A DNA stretch of 64,000 nucleotides from Aureispira sp. CCB-QB1 (GCA_945870185.1 CAMBRK010000012.1:19876-83875); one strand, 5' to 3'. Positions 18,608 through 29,454 are shown, numbered from the stretch's first letter. Notes: generated by a model not told the origin, from the sequence alone. Numbers and translations: made by a program.

Positions 18608-18928
18608 TTATGTTCCCCAAATATTATTGCAGACTTTCGACTTGCTTCTTAGTGATAATGCATTTTGGACCAAAGATACATTAAAAGGCTTATCATTAAA
18701 ATCTCCAATGGCTATAACTGGTTTGTCATTGCCATGCATTTCAATGATTTGCTCATGAAAATAACCAAAAGTTTCTCCGTCAAACGCTAAAATCCAGGGA
18801 CTCGAAGAAATCAATTCTTTGAAAAAATAATCATTCAAATAATCTTCCACATTTTCAATCAATGATCCCAGTTCATTTTCTTTGTCGATATCACGACGGA
18901 AAGGAATAAGTTTTATCGAAGTATTCAT
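18608..18928 (-). CDS. Truncated endonuclease/exonuclease/phosphatase (EEP)-like fragment
   Basis: A 106-aa ORF. Residues 70-85 read PVIAIGDFNDKPFNVS, the signature of EEP-superfamily nucleases and phosphatases (GDFNDxPxxxS). The last residues, CNNIWGT, resemble the NPMW segment that follows in these proteins. Full-length members have 250-350 residues, so this lacks the N-terminal metal-binding Glu, the central core and the C-terminal GSDH block. It is probably a remnant. It follows the RHS and T9SS genes on the same strand after a 159-base gap. Confidence 0.45.
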   Translation of the reverse strand: MNTSIKLIPFRRDIDKENELGSLIENVEDYLNDYFFKELISSSPWILAFDGETFGYFHEQIIEMHGNDKPVIAIGDFNDKPFNVSLVQNALSLRSKSKVCNNIWGT

Positions 18929-19087
18929 TTAAATGAATTATTGAAGGAGAAATGGGTTGAATTAATATTTCAAAAAAGCAGTATTAGTACCTGTCTTATT
19001 TTAAAAGCTTGAGTTTTTAGGAAAAATATCAGGTAGATGGTACTTCCACCTTCCTAATATGAATATAATTTACAAATAAATTACTTA

Positions 19088-19807
19088 TCAATTAATAATA
19101 ACCACCTTCTTCGAAAACGCATAATTATTAGCCAATCCTTTAACTATATAACTGCCGGGAGCAAGATGTGTTAAATCGAGAATATTGTCCTTTGGTTCAG
19201 GAATCAAATGCATTAACTTTCCATCCAAATTATATATTTCAAGAGCAGTTATTTTCTGATTTTCGGATGAAATCTGAATTAATCCCGTAGTAGGATTAGG
19301 TGATAAACTTAAAATATTTTCCTTTTCAAGATCTTCTGACGAAGAAGTCATTACAGCAGTAAAACTTTGAATGCAACTAATTCCATCTGCAACAAATGCA
19401 TTGCCATTTAAGCATATTATCCCATCAGGCGATTTGAAGGCAACTGTAATTTTATCATTTTGAATTAAATCACCTCCAGGCAGCATTATTCTGAATTTAT
19501 ATGTTTCTCCACTTGCATAACCTTCAAAACCTGTAGTTGCTCCTTTGGGTGAAATGGACATTGGCATATTTTGCCATTGATTATATCCGGCACATTTTAG
19601 TCCGTTTGAAGTATTAAAAACAGCAACAATATACGCTCCTGTAGGCAATGGATTCCCGTTTAATGTCGGCACAACGCCTTGACCGAAAATTATTGTAGCA
19701 TCAGAACCGCTATTTGGTACACAATCTGTTGGTTGAGCTATCAACGCAGAAAAATTGAATATAGAAAATAAAAGTAGGATAATTATTTTCGTAAAAACCT
19801 GTTTCAT
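19088..19807 (-). CDS. T9SS-sorted secreted protein
   Basis: A protein of about 239 aa from the ATG at 19807 (MKQVF), which begins a proper signal peptide ending LIAQ. The longer ORF from 19843 adds 12 residues before the signal and overlaps the previous gene. The mature part has one beta-rich domain (GAYIVAVFNTSNGLKCAGYNQW), similar to a domain in the gene upstream, and the C-terminus is a T9SS type A module (LSPNPTTGLIQIS, then LAPGSYIVKG, ending KKVVIIN). It is probably in one operon with the 740-aa T9SS protein. Its function is unknown. Confidence 0.75.
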   Translation of the reverse strand: MKQVFTKIIILLLFSIFNFSALIAQPTDCVPNSGSDATIIFGQGVVPTLNGNPLPTGAYIVAVFNTSNGLKCAGYNQWQNMPMSISPKGATTGFEGYASGETYKFRIMLPGGDLIQNDKITVAFKSPDGIICLNGNAFVADGISCIQSFTAVMTSSSEDLEKENILSLSPNPTTGLIQISSENQKITALEIYNLDGKLMHLIPEPKDNILDLTHLAPGSYIVKGLANNYAFSKKVVIIN

Positions 19808-19839
19808 ATAAATTAAATTTTTGGTAATTAAATTGTATA

Positions 19840-21981
19840 TCACTTAATAATAATAACCTTTTTGTTATAGATTATATCTCCAATCTTAATATTAAATATA
19901 TAAACACCCGAGACAATGTTTTCTGTTAAAATCGACCAAGTATTGTTAGATCCATTATATTTTAAAGTTCCTGAAATGTTTATTATGTTACCCTGCATAT
20001 TAAATATAGTCAACTCCATATCATCTATATTAGTGCTGCTTAAAGTATGAATGAATACAACATTTGATGATGGATTTGGATATAACAGCAAATCTAATTT
20101 ATTATCTAAAATTTCTACTCTTTTCAAAGATTCCACAAAAAACACTTCGTCTATTAAATATGAATTGTTTTGATTTTTAAAGTCCATTTTTATATTTCTT
20201 AAATTTCCACTGAGTTCTTTTATTTTAAATAACATGGATTCTCCAATTAACAAGCCTTCAGTAAAATCTAATGTTTCTGCATCATCACCCCAAACAGGAA
20301 AAGCAAAAGCATTTCCATTGTAAATGCTTCTTCCACATAATAAACCCTGACCATTAAATGCTAAAATTTCTTCTCCAATTTGTAAATATTCTTTTGCCAA
20401 AGCTTCAGTGAAAACAATGGTAGCATTATTTCCGGAATTAAAAGGATCTTCATTATTGTCGCTATCCGTATTTCTTGAATACACAACATCATTAGAAATT
20501 CCAGGATTACAAGTTCCTGTACATGTATAATTAAATGTTGCCGCATTTTGACTTCTTACCTGATATCCTAATCCTGGCTTTAAACATCCGATTCCATCAA
20601 TGCCTGCACTAGGTATATAGCTCTTTCCATCCTGATCCTTGACCAATACCAATGAGCTTGAAATATTTGAAAATTGTTCTGAAGGTTTGTTTCCATTATC
20701 ACATAAATAGCTGATGATTTTCCATCCACCAGTTATTGATATCGAAGTACTGGAAGGATTTGCTTTTTCACCGGTAACACTTAATGTTGTACTTTCAGCC
20801 ATTCTTATTTTATACCCTTTCCTGACATCCCAGTTTCCAATCCCGTTGATGCCTGCAGATGGAATGGTAGAAGCGCCACTTTCATCTTTAATTAATATCA
20901 CTTTACTACCTAGAGCAGAAATTACATCAAGCATATTTAATTTTTCAGGGATGACATAAGAAGAAATCATATTCCACGCTGGTCTTAGTGGAATAACTTG
21001 AGTTACTTTTGATGAAGATGCTATTTTTGTCAACATACTCAATCCGTCTTTTTTCCATTTATCAGTGGCATCTCTCGGAAATAGTGGCGGATCTTCAAAA
21101 GTAGCTGTCACGTCATATTCTTTGGACTCACTTCCTCTCCATATTTTAAATCTAAATACCTCTGAGGGATTAAATCCATTTTTTGCCGGGGCCGTTGCGT
21201 CATTGCCGTAAGCTGCCAAACCAATGGCTGCACCTGTCCATTCCATAAAATTGGAACAAATAGCCTGACCGTTGTGCTGAAAAAATATACCAATATAATC
21301 ACCCGATTTTAATGGTAATCCTGCAATATCTGATTGAACATTTGCAGGAAGTATCACTGTATGGTTTTCGCTGGTTTGTACTTTTGTCCACGGTGGTGGT
21401 GTAGAACCACCTCCATTTTGAAAATTGAATGGATCTGAAATGTTTTCACAACGGTTGATATTGATCACTTTAACTGTATAAATGCCTTCTAAAGTAGGAT
21501 TAATACTAGATGATCCAACCGAAAATAGCTGATTATTTCTAAACCACTCAAAGTTGCCGGTGACATTGCCCACACTGAGTGTGTTACCATTTCTTACTAT
21601 AACAGGTTTTGCAGGTAGATCAACAGCTTTGACAGATCTGGTATTTTCAAACTCACATCCATATTTGTTGGTCACTATGGCTTTAATGATAATGTCATTG
21701 TTGATCATATAGCTTGCTTTTATACCGTTTACACCATTAGACCATCTGGCAATCTCCCCTGTAGATACAGTAAACTCTGCTACCTTGCCCTTGCAGACGA
21801 TGGTATCCCCATTGATTTTGAAGTCTTTTTTGTCGAGATCAATTTCCTTTTTTATAATATGCTTGTTTGGAGAATAAGAAAAATGAACGGATTGAGCGGT
21901 AGATAAAGCATGCATCAGAAAAACGAGTAGTACTGCTAAATTAACCATTCTTATACTTTTTAATATAAAACTTTTCATCAT
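19840..21981 (-). CDS. T9SS-sorted modular secreted protein with a duplicated domain
   Basis: The ORF is open from 22062, but the ATG pair at 21981/21978 (MMKSF) begins the signal peptide (ending LSTAQ), giving about 713 aa and removing the overlap with the RHS gene. In order: an Ig-like region; a domain related to that in the next gene (LKSGDYIGIFFQHNGQAIC); two tandem copies of a roughly 70-aa unit (W-x-x-IS-x-Y ... KD-x-x-G-x-S/T-x-IPSAGI-x-GIG ... GY-x-x-R); another beta domain (GEEILAFNGQGLLCGR); and a T9SS type A domain (LYPNPSSNVVFIH ... VSGVYIFNIKIG). It follows the RHS gene by 37 bases and is probably co-expressed with it. Confidence 0.75.
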   Translation of the reverse strand: MMKSFILKSIRMVNLAVLLVFLMHALSTAQSVHFSYSPNKHIIKKEIDLDKKDFKINGDTIVCKGKVAEFTVSTGEIARWSNGVNGIKASYMINNDIIIKAIVTNKYGCEFENTRSVKAVDLPAKPVIVRNGNTLSVGNVTGNFEWFRNNQLFSVGSSSINPTLEGIYTVKVININRCENISDPFNFQNGGGSTPPPWTKVQTSENHTVILPANVQSDIAGLPLKSGDYIGIFFQHNGQAICSNFMEWTGAAIGLAAYGNDATAPAKNGFNPSEVFRFKIWRGSESKEYDVTATFEDPPLFPRDATDKWKKDGLSMLTKIASSSKVTQVIPLRPAWNMISSYVIPEKLNMLDVISALGSKVILIKDESGASTIPSAGINGIGNWDVRKGYKIRMAESTTLSVTGEKANPSSTSISITGGWKIISYLCDNGNKPSEQFSNISSSLVLVKDQDGKSYIPSAGIDGIGCLKPGLGYQVRSQNAATFNYTCTGTCNPGISNDVVYSRNTDSDNNEDPFNSGNNATIVFTEALAKEYLQIGEEILAFNGQGLLCGRSIYNGNAFAFPVWGDDAETLDFTEGLLIGESMLFKIKELSGNLRNIKMDFKNQNNSYLIDEVFFVESLKRVEILDNKLDLLLYPNPSSNVVFIHTLSSTNIDDMELTIFNMQGNIINISGTLKYNGSNNTWSILTENIVSGVYIFNIKIGDIIYNKKVIIIK

Positions 21982-22018
21982 ATAAAAATTTAATTTCCTT
22001 TTAATAATTTTAAAACTT

Positions 22019-25000
22019 TTACTTAAGTTGTCCTTGTGCTTGGAGTTGTTGTTTACCTCCACACCAATAACCAGATGTTACAACACCCACTTTCGGAATC
22101 GTTCCTATTGCACCTTGCAAAAAGTCATTTACGTATATTGTATTACCTACGGATGCATCAAATACCATGGAACCTAATAAATAGGCACCTGCAACGGCTG
22201 AATCTGCACCTGGCGGCAGGAAACCACCTGCAATAGCAACACCGCAATCTAGTTTCTCTCTAAATGACCATGAATTGTCACTCTCATTCATATGGCTCAT
22301 ACCCCCATCCCTTTCGTCCCATTTTGTGATTTTTTCCATAGTCTCCTTATGAGCATTCTGATTATACATTTCTACAAAAGCCCCAGTTACAGCACCTGTT
22401 GCAAACTTACCTCCTGTAATCGATGAAATAGAACCTCCCACAATTGACGCTGCGAAAACTCTTCCTGCCGGATTGGTGCCATAAAGTTTACCCGCATGAG
22501 ATCCTATGCTCGATACCATACCAGTAAAAAATCCTTGTGAAAATTTACCTCCCTGAAGCTCATTCATAGTTCCCTGTACCATACCGTGACCAATTGCTCT
22601 TAAACCCTCTCCAAGGATTTTATTACCTCCTCCTTTTAAAAAACCCTCTACATTTGTACCTATACCATGTGTAAGCCCTGCTGATATTCCGCCTATTACC
22701 GCTCCCTTAAATCCTGCTTTCAAAATATCATTAGTACCAGCACCCGCTAGATGGGCACTCAAAGCACCTCCTACAGCACCTGCGGCCATACCACTCATTA
22801 TTGCTGTACCAAGGCTTACTGTTCCTGCTGCACCAGTCCCACCAGTTGCAATTCCAACTACAATAGTAGCCGATGCCACCACAATCTGATTCCAGGTTTC
22901 ATCACCAAAAGCTTGTCTGCCTTGCCTGTCTATTTCCCTTGCCCCTGTCCATTTGATATTTACATCAATCAAAAACTGTCCGTATGATTTAAGTCCATCC
23001 CTTATATTACCATTCGCAATTAAGGTTACTGCATTGGTTAATCTGCTAATAGTATTGGTAGCGCCATCCCAAATTTCTTTTACCCATTTATCAACAAAAT
23101 AACCGGATGGGTCAATATAACTAACCGGATTGTTATATACGTAACTGTATCTGTTGAAATTCTGAAAATTTGAATTGTCCTGAATGTAAGGATCAGGACT
23201 GATAAATCTTGCCATGACAGGATCATATATCCGGCCATTCATATTGATAAGTTCCAGAATGTCTATATGTTCGTGACCAGTATAACCGCGATAGGTTTTT
23301 CCATATACGTTCTCTGTTTGTTGTGTTATCAGACGTTTTCCCCAAACATCATATTTAAACGTGTATTGTATCTCGCCCAAATCATTTGTGATTACTACCA
23401 CCGTGCTTTGGTCATCTCTGTGCAGATAACTATATTTGCCTGCTTGAGTGCCGGTAATTTCATATATTACTGATGTGCCTGTTGTGCCACTTATAGACAT
23501 TCGTTTGGTTTCCAAATTGTTTACAACCAATACCTCAAAGTCACTAGCAACGTATGTTCTTGTTTCTCGAAGTAGATTATGAACAAATAGCTTTTGTGTT
23601 AATCTCTGATTATCAGCACCATATGTAATTTCTAACCTTACAGAGTCTCCGGTAATTTTGCTTATCTTATTAAAGCTTGTGTATTCATAAGCATATTTTG
23701 ATGATGGTAGATTACAATCCTTGTTAATAAAATCGATTCGTTCCAGTAAAGTAGGTACATCCTTATTATAGTGATATGTACCTAAATCAGATTTTGTCAG
23801 TATGTTTCCCCATTTGTCGTAGGTCATGGATAAACTTGAATTTATCTGACCAGTGGCATTGACATTTATAAGCCTGTTTAGTGCATCATAGGTATAAGTT
23901 TCAATGATATTGTTCTTGGCGTCAGTTTTTTTAGTTTTAAGATTGATCGCATTATACTCATATTTCAGATCTGTGATGATTGTGCTTCCTTTCACAGACT
24001 TTATAGAAGTAAGGTTGTCCTGAATATCGTACGTGTATTTAGTCACAATACCATTTCCAAAGGTTTCTTCTGTTACCCTGTTTTTTTCATCTGCTTTATT
24101 TTGCTCCCATAACAGTTTATTGGTTTGATTGTTGGTGATTTTAAATAAATAAAAATTCGAATTATAATGATATTTTAACGTAATGCCGGAAGGATGTTCA
24201 AGTCGGTCCATTTTTCCTATGGTATTATAAAAATATTTGTAGACATAGTTTTTACCGCTTATAGAAATGGTATTTTGAGATATTCGGCCCAGATTATCAT
24301 ATATCAAATTACTTTCATAGTTTGCATATGCAACTTTTGAGGGCTTTCCGATGGCTTTATTTCCTTGATCATATGTAAAACTTACAGTGCCTTCAGATTG
24401 AGAAATAGTTGTTACCCTGTTTAGATTATCATAGGTAAATTTTATTACATTTCCTTTTCCATCCTTTTTACTTAATAAATTATTGAAGCCATCGTAGGTA
24501 TATTCTTCCCTTCCTAATACGGGATCATCCATAGCCGTCATTCTGCCTCTAAGATCATATTCATAATTTATAATATATTCATTATTCCCTACTATAATTT
24601 GTTTGAGTTGTCCTTGAGTATCATACTTATAATTTAACTGATTAGAAGCATTGTCTATAGTCTTGAACAATCGTTGCCTGACATCTTTTATGGTTGTCAT
24701 TGTTTGCTGCAATGGGTTTGTCATTGACTCTGTAAGGCCGGTATAATTATATAAGTTATTCAGCTTTGTTCCGTTATTTCCATCCTGTATAACTTTTTTT
24801 ACCCTCCCGACTATATCGTATTCATATTTTGTTATTTTTTTAGCTATACCCGATTCAAAATATGGATCAGTCTCTGTTTCCAATCTATTATTTTCATCAA
24901 AATATTTTTGAGATTGTGAAAAAAAGTTTTCGGATTCAAAAGTTGAAAATTTACTTCTTATTTCTCTTCCCAAAATGTCCATTTCTGATATAGCTAGAGG

Positions 25001-28000
25001 CATATTGCTTCCACTGCTAAAGGCCTCCATGCCAATTGGGAAAGCACTAAAACTAGAAGGCCATTTTTGTACAATGCTCGCCGTGATATCATTACCGTCA
25101 GGGAAGGTAGTTTTTGTTAATATACCTAGATCATTATACTCCATTTTGGTAACCAGACCATTCTCATCTGTACTTTCTAGAGGCAAGCCTCTGTAATCAT
25201 CCGGTTTTACTGAGACCTTATGTCCCAATTGATTGGTTGATTCTATCTGAAATCTGCCATCAATACTGTATTTTGCGGTTTTTGCCCTTGTTACTTCCTG
25301 AGTGCCATTCCAAGCAGACTCAGTGGTACGCGTAATATTTCCAAATAAATCATGTTCATATGTTTTTATTGTTCTGATTTTTTCATCTTGATTGGGCTCC
25401 AATATTTCTTTGGTTAATAATCCTGTGGTAGGATGATATTCAAATGCTGATTCCCTGATCACAGTCGAGGTACCTGGACAAGATTTGAAAACGGTTGATT
25501 TGATTAGTCTGCCAATAAACCACTTTGCGTAATCATTGTCATATTCGTGAAAGATGCTGTCTATACATCCATCTCCATGATCAAAAACCTGATAAATAAC
25601 ATTTCCAAAACCATCTAGTAACAATCGACTCTTATTTTCAACCAATTTTGTTCCATTCAGATCATATGTTCTGGAAGTGGTTTCATATGGATATGGAGTA
25701 AATATTGAATCCTGCACGCCTTGGATATTAAATGTGGTAATAATACCTCCACTTCCATCTGATCTGGTCCATATCTGAGCATTTTTATATATTTCTTCTG
25801 ATACCAATACACCATTAGGGGCATAAGTCTTGGCTGATTTTAAATTTGATCCAATAAATCTGGAATCTTCTTCAAATTCCTTTACCGTTCTAAAATTTTG
25901 GATATTATCTGTAATTTCCACTTTTTTAAATCCTCTGAAGCCCCTGCCTGTCAGATTTAAAACTCCATTTGCATATTTATAACTGATATCTGCAACAGGA
26001 GAACTTACAAAATAGTCTTCTGGGTTACCTTTTATTTGTTTGGTAATATATGATTTATAATTTTTTACAATTAAACCAGAAGAACTAAAATCAATATTTG
26101 GATACGATCGGCTTGTTCCTTTAGTATAGACAGATTCATCATTCATGCTTGTGTAATCCACAATAATATTGTCAGCACCAAGTTGTCCGCCAAAATAAGT
26201 TATAACCAAAGGTCTTCCATCCTGGTTATTTTTATAGAGTGTATTTTTACCATCCTTTGTATTATAAGTAAAAATATCCGTTCCGTGGCGGTTGAAGCGA
26301 CCGAAACTTAAATTATAGTTTCTTGGTGTTATTGATGATTTCATATTGTTATTACACAAATTAATATTCAATCCAAGTTTTAGATTGATATAAAACTCGT
26401 TTTCCATTTTTTTAGTAGATGTCACCTGAGCACCAGAATAACTAAATTTTGTCAACATATCAGCATTACCGTCTCCATTTATGTCAAGAAAATATGATTG
26501 ATTATCTCTTACTCTCAACCATGTTGTATTTTGACCATACCAATCTGTAGGACCGGGTGGATTTTCTATATATCTTTGAGAGACACCAGGAAAACATTGT
26601 GAAGTTGAATTAAAAAGGTCATAATCTTTCCATGTCGTAATATTTGATTGCCCTGCAGATGTTTTGTCTATTACAGATTCAAATGTAAAATTACCTCTAT
26701 TTATAAAATAGTACATTTTTTTAAACTGTGTTTGCAACCCACCTTCTATATCACTATTGACTTGGTAAATCATATTATCACTATGAAATTGATAAATTAT
26801 GATATCTATTAATCCGTCTGCATTTAAATCCGAAAAATTAGGAAAACCTATGTTGCCAACTATTGGATATCTACTGCCTTGACATGATCCAGTGCTATTG
26901 TTTCTATAACAAAATGCATTTGAAGCGTGCTGTGGAGCATTTCCACTTGAAGATATAGCATCCGTTTTAAAGAAACTCGGTGATATTAAATTCTCCCCCG
27001 CCAAAAGATAAATAGTACTTGCGTTAGGACTATATATATTACGATACCATTTATTGTGTCCATTTGATGTTTTGTCGGTTTTTCTATGCAGCAAAATGTC
27101 TGTTTTACCATCATTGTCCATGTCAACCGGAACTAAAAAGTAATTCTTTAAATCATCACCTGACAATCCAGTCGTTATATTTTTTTTCTGAAATTTAACT
27201 AAATTAGATGCATCAGATTGATTTTCATAAAGAATATGTGCACCAGTAACAATATCAACAATAAAAAAATCTAGCCTGGAGTCTCCATTATATTCTATAA
27301 AATAATAAACTTTTTTTAACGTGTCCTGAATATCACTATTTAATATTTGGGAAGGTGCCAAAGTGAAGATTGCCCCCGAAAGACCTATTTTTTTATTGTT
27401 TATATACCATGAGTTAGTACCATTATTGTCCGTAATAATTACATCAACAAAGCCATCTGAATTTACATCAATGAAGTTTAATGAGGAAGTAACCAGTGCA
27501 CTTTGTAAGTTGTGAACAATTTTTGAAAACTGTCCATCGCCTCTGTTTAGGTAGATTTCATATTGGAGAGTGCTTTGCCTATTGGCAATAATAATGTCAG
27601 TCAGACCATCATTATTTAAATCTTCACTATAAATTTCCTTTTTATCTCCTTTTATAGAAGATTCTGGTATAGGTGTGTTGCTTGGATTAAAACTAAGCTC
27701 TGTTTCTCCGGTATTCCATGAAAAAGTGATAGGATCAGAACAAGGGCCATTAGTTGTACAATGCAAGACAGATTCAAGCAATGTTTGCTTTTTTTCACCA
27801 TATTCAAAATAAGAAAAACTGTAAGTTTCTTTTAATATTGTTTTATGGATGATATCTATTCTATCTAATTTTTTGGTAATACTCGTTTTTATACCATTTA
27901 AATAGGCCGTTTGTACATCATTTCTTTCAGTATAATTAAATTTTACTTCACTAAGATTTGTCGTTCCAGGTGAAGCATTGTCATTTCTCGTATATCTTAT

Positions 28001-28666
28001 TCGCAATGGTCTGTAGGATGCATTATTCTCATCTTTTTCATATTCATACGTCATATAATTTCCCTTGTTGTCTGTTCTATTCTCTTCCATTTTTGCTAAC
28101 AGATAGTACAAAACTGTTTTTGTTCCGGGTACAAATATTCTAGTAGCGTCTGTACTGCCAAAGGTCATTTTAAGACCTGTTTTTGTGTAAGCCTCAAAGT
28201 ATCCAGGACCATTCCCCGAAGATGAACGTGAAATGACTTTGATAAATGAGTTGGTTTCCGTACCATATTCTGCAAGATCGTCACCATAATCTCTTCCATT
28301 ATTCAACAACACCAACCTTTCTCCGTCAAGATAAAATACATCATTTCTTGTGAATTTTACGCCTTCGGTAACTCCATCCTGGGCTATTGTTTTGCCCCCT
28401 CTGGCAATGACTGATAACCCAGACAATCCCCAACCAACTCCCATGATTCCATTTGTTCCATTACTATTATAATTTAAAGATAGCTCAGGTTTCATTCCTC
28501 CTGTTCCTGGCGGCAATGTAATAGGAATAGAATATTGTACTGATCCTGCATCACTTACAGAGAAATTTCCTGTTAATTTTACAAAATCATTCGGTCTGAT
28601 CTGAGAAAATGAATTGTAAATATTTACAAAAAGGATGATGAAAAAAAATAGAATTAACTTTTTCAT
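22019..28666 (-). CDS. SpvB/FG-GAP/RHS-repeat secreted protein
   Basis: A 2215-aa protein with a signal peptide (residues 1-21, ending SFSQ). An SpvB-type domain follows (about 30-330: GTGGMKPELSLNYNS, GVGWGLSG). An FG-GAP/VCBS repeat region comes next (about 335-720, with DLNNDGLTDI, DVNSDGFVD and DMDNDGKTDI calcium-binding loops). Long YD/RHS repeats run from about 950 to 1800, and the RHS core ends at DPSG (Asp1852). The 363-residue tail is Gly/Ala-rich with glycine-zipper-like helices (GGTGAAGTVSLG, AAGAVGGAL) and a final stretch without recognised catalytic motif. Such proteins form a beta-cage shell around a C-terminal effector. No obvious immunity gene follows; the next two genes encode T9SS proteins. 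Confidence 0.9.
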   Translation of the reverse strand: MKKLILFFFIILFVNIYNSFSQIRPNDFVKLTGNFSVSDAGSVQYSIPITLPPGTGGMKPELSLNYNSNGTNGIMGVGWGLSGLSVIARGGKTIAQDGVTEGVKFTRNDVFYLDGERLVLLNNGRDYGDDLAEYGTETNSFIKVISRSSSGNGPGYFEAYTKTGLKMTFGSTDATRIFVPGTKTVLYYLLAKMEENRTDNKGNYMTYEYEKDENNASYRPLRIRYTRNDNASPGTTNLSEVKFNYTERNDVQTAYLNGIKTSITKKLDRIDIIHKTILKETYSFSYFEYGEKKQTLLESVLHCTTNGPCSDPITFSWNTGETELSFNPSNTPIPESSIKGDKKEIYSEDLNNDGLTDIIIANRQSTLQYEIYLNRGDGQFSKIVHNLQSALVTSSLNFIDVNSDGFVDVIITDNNGTNSWYINNKKIGLSGAIFTLAPSQILNSDIQDTLKKVYYFIEYNGDSRLDFFIVDIVTGAHILYENQSDASNLVKFQKKNITTGLSGDDLKNYFLVPVDMDNDGKTDILLHRKTDKTSNGHNKWYRNIYSPNASTIYLLAGENLISPSFFKTDAISSSGNAPQHASNAFCYRNNSTGSCQGSRYPIVGNIGFPNFSDLNADGLIDIIIYQFHSDNMIYQVNSDIEGGLQTQFKKMYYFINRGNFTFESVIDKTSAGQSNITTWKDYDLFNSTSQCFPGVSQRYIENPPGPTDWYGQNTTWLRVRDNQSYFLDINGDGNADMLTKFSYSGAQVTSTKKMENEFYINLKLGLNINLCNNNMKSSITPRNYNLSFGRFNRHGTDIFTYNTKDGKNTLYKNNQDGRPLVITYFGGQLGADNIIVDYTSMNDESVYTKGTSRSYPNIDFSSSGLIVKNYKSYITKQIKGNPEDYFVSSPVADISYKYANGVLNLTGRGFRGFKKVEITDNIQNFRTVKEFEEDSRFIGSNLKSAKTYAPNGVLVSEEIYKNAQIWTRSDGSGGIITTFNIQGVQDSIFTPYPYETTSRTYDLNGTKLVENKSRLLLDGFGNVIYQVFDHGDGCIDSIFHEYDNDYAKWFIGRLIKSTVFKSCPGTSTVIRESAFEYHPTTGLLTKEILEPNQDEKIRTIKTYEHDLFGNITRTTESAWNGTQEVTRAKTAKYSIDGRFQIESTNQLGHKVSVKPDDYRGLPLESTDENGLVTKMEYNDLGILTKTTFPDGNDITASIVQKWPSSFSAFPIGMEAFSSGSNMPLAISEMDILGREIRSKFSTFESENFFSQSQKYFDENNRLETETDPYFESGIAKKITKYEYDIVGRVKKVIQDGNNGTKLNNLYNYTGLTESMTNPLQQTMTTIKDVRQRLFKTIDNASNQLNYKYDTQGQLKQIIVGNNEYIINYEYDLRGRMTAMDDPVLGREEYTYDGFNNLLSKKDGKGNVIKFTYDNLNRVTTISQSEGTVSFTYDQGNKAIGKPSKVAYANYESNLIYDNLGRISQNTISISGKNYVYKYFYNTIGKMDRLEHPSGITLKYHYNSNFYLFKITNNQTNKLLWEQNKADEKNRVTEETFGNGIVTKYTYDIQDNLTSIKSVKGSTIITDLKYEYNAINLKTKKTDAKNNIIETYTYDALNRLINVNATGQINSSLSMTYDKWGNILTKSDLGTYHYNKDVPTLLERIDFINKDCNLPSSKYAYEYTSFNKISKITGDSVRLEITYGADNQRLTQKLFVHNLLRETRTYVASDFEVLVVNNLETKRMSISGTTGTSVIYEITGTQAGKYSYLHRDDQSTVVVITNDLGEIQYTFKYDVWGKRLITQQTENVYGKTYRGYTGHEHIDILELINMNGRIYDPVMARFISPDPYIQDNSNFQNFNRYSYVYNNPVSYIDPSGYFVDKWVKEIWDGATNTISRLTNAVTLIANGNIRDGLKSYGQFLIDVNIKWTGAREIDRQGRQAFGDETWNQIVVASATIVVGIATGGTGAAGTVSLGTAIMSGMAAGAVGGALSAHLAGAGTNDILKAGFKGAVIGGISAGLTHGIGTNVEGFLKGGGNKILGEGLRAIGHGMVQGTMNELQGGKFSQGFFTGMVSSIGSHAGKLYGTNPAGRVFAASIVGGSISSITGGKFATGAVTGAFVEMYNQNAHKETMEKITKWDERDGGMSHMNESDNSWSFREKLDCGVAIAGGFLPPGADSAVAGAYLLGSMVFDASVGNTIYVNDFLQGAIGTIPKVGVVTSGYWCGGKQQLQAQGQLK

Positions 28667-29450
28667 GAATCTTATTTTTATTAACTGATTTTGATATTAG
28701 GCAACATTTAATGGGTTCCCGTCAAATTAAAAGACAATATTCCAAAAAGGTAAAATAATTATTATAGCTGCGTTCAGCCATTTTTAATTCTTTTTTTTAA
28801 TAATTATATAAAATATCACGGTTTATATCCTGCACTTCTGCAAATTTTTTCTTATATTCACTCTTTATGTATTATTCTGAAAAAGGTAACCCAGTTTTTC
28901 AAAATTATTTCGGCAAAAATAAATTAACTTGTGGCACCAATCAATAGCACTTTTGGTATCTGCTATTCAGTTTATAATAAACCACATCCAAAATGGTAAA
29001 AAATCTAAAAATGTCTCTTAAGACCAAAGTAGTAAAATGATTGAAGCATTTAAATGCTCTGAATTTTTGTTTCTGAGTGTATATAGTAGTAATAATATCT
29101 CGACTCAATAGGTGTAAGAGGCTCATTGTTGGTGATTTAGTTGGTTATCAAAAAGTCACTTGATATATCATCCGTAACGGGTGCAAAATCCAATGATATA
29201 GCAAATATCTTTGCAAATATAATTATATTTCTTTATGTTGGTTAAATGATGTGTAATATTTTTAAAATAATCATAATTATATAATATTGTACACGCTAAT
29301 TGACTTTTTAATGAACTATTATTTGCTATAATTGTCATGTTTTTATATCTTCCCAAATCCTAACTTTGGCTTATTATATATTTTTGCCCAATCGTCGAAA
29401 TTTCTGCCCATGATCAGGTAGTAAAGTCAAAATTAGAAGTTATTATTACT
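28667..29450. other. AT-rich intergenic region without a recognisable gene
   Basis: This is very AT-rich and contains the upstream region of the RHS gene. Two short minus-strand ORFs (28941-29126, 29168-29356) have no family features and a base composition that would give such ORFs by chance. No tRNA, terminator or insertion sequence is visible. Confidence 0.4.
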
Positions 29451-29454
29451 CACC

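Noticed and set aside
21982..22062. The upstream start (22062) of the 740-aa T9SS ORF, overlapping the RHS gene.
   Set aside because: The ATG pair at 21981/21978 starts a standard signal peptide; the upstream extension is polar and precedes it.
22019..23110. A known toxin domain in the RHS tail.
   Set aside because: No HNH, deaminase, ADP-ribosyltransferase or similar motif could be identified by eye; only glycine-zipper-like helices are visible.
28941..29356. Two minus-strand ORFs of 61-62 aa in the AT-rich spacer.
   Set aside because: No family features, atypical composition (runs of Ile/Tyr/Lys/Phe), and such lengths are expected by chance.
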